Of a stretch of 64,000 nt of DNA, positions 62,180-64,000 are shown piece after piece. Position 1 is the first letter of the stretch, and each line of letters starts with the position of its first letter. The notes under the pieces were generated by a model, which searched no databases, was not told the DNA's origin, and saw only the letters and a program-made list of their open reading frames with translations. Location: the NCBI GenBank assembly GCA_964496495.1, contig CAZBZU010000011.1, positions 1 through 64,000 of the forward strand, in the 5' to 3' direction. A program made the position numbers and the translations under genes. The stretch is from JASBRS01 sp964496495 (GTDB lineage Bacteria; Deinococcota; Deinococci; Deinococcales; Trueperaceae).

Positions 62180-63397
62180 ATGAGCCACCGCCACCTCGCC
62201 ATCCCCCTGCTGACGCTACTGCTGTCGCTCGTCGGAGCGGCCTGGGCGCAGGGCTCGGGAGCCGGCGCGGGCGGCGGCGCGGCGGCCCCCGCCACGGCGG
62301 TGCCGCCCGGCACCGTCACCTCGCCCACCTCGCCCAGCCCGGGGAGCGGCCTCTCGGGGCCGACCGCCATCGGCATGACCGGCACCGACCCGGCGGCGCT
62401 CGCCGATCAGGCGGTGCGCACCTGGTTGAAGCGCAGCCCCATCGCCGTGAGCCAGCTCGCCAGCCTCGACACCCCCAGGCTGTGCCGCGCCCTCCCCAAC
62501 ATGCTCGCGCACCCGGCGCCGCAGCCCGGCACCCAGGTGCACCTGAACGACCGCCAGGAGCAGCCGACAACGAACGCCCAGCACAAGCGCTTCACCTACA
62601 GCGCGGTGCGGCCGGGGAACCAGCTCGATGTGGTGGAGGTCGACCTGAGCCGCAAGGGCGAGTCGTGGACGGTCGACAAGGTCGGCTACCGGCAGAACGT
62701 GCAGCCTGGCGCGGTGCGTGCCTGGTTGCAGGGGCGCACCGCGTCGTGGATCTTCGTCGCCTTCAGCCTGCTGATCCTCTACGGTCTGGTCACACGTTCG
62801 CCGCTACGGCGGTGGCTGCGCGAGGGCTGGGGCTACATCCGCGAGCACCGGCGGTTGGTGATCGGCACCTTCGTGTTCCTCTACGCCATGTTCGCGCTCG
62901 GCGCGCTGGTAGGCTCGTCGCTGCCGAAGGAGTGCGAGACCGCCGTGGTGAGCGTGGTCAAGACCGCGGTGACCAGCGTCGGCGCAACGCAGGCCTACGG
63001 CAGCGGCGACATCGTCCGCGCCGCGGTGACCACCTACTACCAGAACTTCGTGGTGGTGACGCTCTCGGTCACCTTCACCCTGGCGCTGCTGCTGGGCGTG
63101 CCCGCCTACCTGCTGTCGGCGGGCTCGTACTTCGTGCAGGGCATCCCCTTCGGGCTGATCGGCACGGCCAGCGCCTGGCAGCTGCTGCTGGTGCTGATCC
63201 TGCTCTTCATCGAGCTCAGCTCGTACTTCATCGTGGTCGCGGGCGGCGGCATGTTCCTGGTGACCCTGGTGCGCCGCGGCCTCGGCGCCCTGCCGATCGC
63301 CTTCCGCAAGCTCGCGGCGATGCTGCCCTTCGCCATGGTGATGCTCCTGGTGGGCGCCTGGTACGAAGCGTTCGTGGTGCTCCGGCTCGGCGGCTGA
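62180..63397 (+). CDS. Exported membrane protein, possibly SpoIIM-like
   Basis: The 405-aa protein has a signal peptide (about 1-25, ending AAWAQG). A Gly/Ala/Pro linker leads to a soluble region (about 70-185) with no assigned fold, then five or six membrane helices (from about residue 190). The last part (IREHRRLVIGTFVFLYAM, later GIPFGLIG) recalls the SpoIIM / DUF95 family, but I am not sure. It is divergent from the HD gene. The 5' ATG has no Shine-Dalgarno. Confidence 0.6.
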   Translation: MSHRHLAIPLLTLLLSLVGAAWAQGSGAGAGGGAAAPATAVPPGTVTSPTSPSPGSGLSGPTAIGMTGTDPAALADQAVRTWLKRSPIAVSQLASLDTPRLCRALPNMLAHPAPQPGTQVHLNDRQEQPTTNAQHKRFTYSAVRPGNQLDVVEVDLSRKGESWTVDKVGYRQNVQPGAVRAWLQGRTASWIFVAFSLLILYGLVTRSPLRRWLREGWGYIREHRRLVIGTFVFLYAMFALGALVGSSLPKECETAVVSVVKTAVTSVGATQAYGSGDIVRAAVTTYYQNFVVVTLSVTFTLALLLGVPAYLLSAGSYFVQGIPFGLIGTASAWQLLLVLILLFIELSSYFIVVAGGGMFLVTLVRRGLGALPIAFRKLAAMLPFAMVMLLVGAWYEAFVVLRLGG

Positions 63398-63408
63398 GGG
63401 CCCCGGGC

Positions 63409-64000
63409 TCAGCCTTCCCCCAGCACCTCGCCCGTCGCCCGTCCCACGTCGGTGAGGTCCCGCGCGCCCGCGTAGCTGGCGGCGGCCGGCCCGACGGCCA
63501 GCAGCGGCACCGGGTTCAGCGAGTGCCGCCCGCTCGACATGTCCTCGACATTGCCATGGTCGCTGACCAGCACCAGCGTCGTGCCCGGAAGGCGCCGGGC
63601 GAGGGCGGCGACCACGGCGTCGATCGCCTCCAGCAGGGCCACCGCCTGGTCGTGGCGCTGCTGATGGCCGTAGCGGTCGGTGAGCCAGACGTCGTAGAAG
63701 GTGAAGCCGTGGGCCTGGGCGAGGCGCGCCAGCCTGCCGGCGGCCTCCTCCGCCGTTAGCGGCGCCAGGTCCGGGTCGAAGTGGCGGAAGCCCTCCCCCG
63801 TCACGTCCGCCCCCAGGCCGCGCCCGTGGCGGTAGCCCTCCAGATCGATCAGGGGAACGCCGGCGGCGCGGGCCGCCACCACCGGGGCGTTCGCCCGCGA
63901 GCGGCGCCCCTCCAGGCCGCGGATGTACTGCTCGGGGTAGGCGTTGGCGAGCACCGCCGACGACGCCCGGTGGAACAGCGTGCCAGACTGCAGCACACGC
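63409..64000 (-). CDS. Alkaline-phosphatase-superfamily protein, phosphoglycerate-mutase-like (5' end cut off)
   Basis: About 197 residues are visible. The frame runs on past the right edge, so the start lies outside the window; a GTG at 63996 is probably not the real start. LVSDHGNVEDMSSGRHS carries the DHGN(x)E metal motif of the superfamily and NPVPLL resembles metalloenzyme domains of cofactor-independent phosphoglycerate mutase. Related proteins without that activity exist in Deinococcota. It lies just after the SpoIIM-like gene, converging with 11 nt between stops. Confidence 0.75.
   Translation of the reverse strand, partial: RVLQSGTLFHRASSAVLANAYPEQYIRGLEGRRSRANAPVVAARAAGVPLIDLEGYRHGRGLGADVTGEGFRHFDPDLAPLTAEEAAGRLARLAQAHGFTFYDVWLTDRYGHQQRHDQAVALLEAIDAVVAALARRLPGTTLVLVSDHGNVEDMSSGRHSLNPVPLLAVGPAAASYAGARDLTDVGRATGEVLGEG

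Overview
The window is about 64 kb of very GC-rich chromosome (roughly 70% G+C by eye), packed with housekeeping genes on both strands and short spacers. I see no tRNA, rRNA, CRISPR array, insertion sequence or prophage. The gene set, the start-codon use (many GTG and TTG) and above all the start-site architecture suggest a member of Deinococcota, probably close to the Truepera lineage; this is inference, not proof. Two 100-N gaps, one flanked by identical 55-bp ends, suggest a short-read assembly such as a metagenome bin.

Layout. 1-10 kb: ricT-like PSP1 gene (cut by the left edge), rnhB, a histidine kinase, a large VWA membrane protein, truD with a LON-domain gene, a UbiA prenyltransferase, a DUF512 radical-SAM protein and an unknown gene. 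10-17 kb: a zinc-ribbon coiled-coil protein behind a hairpin leader, a LysM/M23 envelope peptidase, both methylmalonyl-CoA mutase subunits, a YgfZ-like protein, a phosphoesterase and prfB with its programmed frameshift. 17-28.8 kb: cdaA-cdaR-def-fmt-der operon (c-di-AMP synthesis, initiator-tRNA formylation and deformylation, ribosome assembly), YlmH-like S4 and CBS-ACT genes, dxr, two adjacent site-2 proteases, a glycosyltransferase and an MBL hydrolase. 28.8-36 kb: hisD, a TetR regulator, infC-rpmI-rplT, mqnD, a 66-aa protein, the ubiE-unknown-GidA-like operon and a thioredoxin-fold protein. 36-50 kb: typA, scpA, a histidine phosphatase, an SDR, pyrD, cobalamin adenosyltransferase, an MscS channel, ispG, an inositol-phosphatase family enzyme, dgt, a PrcB-domain lipoprotein and an exported flavoprotein-like protein. 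50-64 kb: DUF815 ATPase and patatin, dnaX-ybaB-recR, topA, a cupin-like gene, recO-plsY, folC with an HD-domain gene, a membrane protein, and a phosphoglycerate-mutase-like gene cut by the right edge.

Pathway links. mqnD, a UbiA prenyltransferase and ubiE point to menaquinone made by the futalosine route. dxr and ispG give the MEP isoprenoid route that would feed its side chain. The cobalamin adenosyltransferase supplies the cofactor of the B12-dependent mutase. recR, recO, dnaX, topA, scpA and rnhB form a replication and repair set.

Most striking signal. About 29 start codons sit 5-10 nt (18 of them exactly 6 nt) downstream of a -10-like hexamer TAnnnT, often extended as TGnTAnnnT, usually with no Shine-Dalgarno sequence. 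This is the architecture of leaderless mRNAs and appears to be the default for operon-first genes here. The exceptions (infC, prfB, topA, typA, ybaB, LysM/M23, the PrcB lipoprotein, CBS-ACT) have short leaders, and most of those carry a Shine-Dalgarno sequence. Two short ORFs with leaderless-type starts precede longer genes, one with a strong intervening hairpin.
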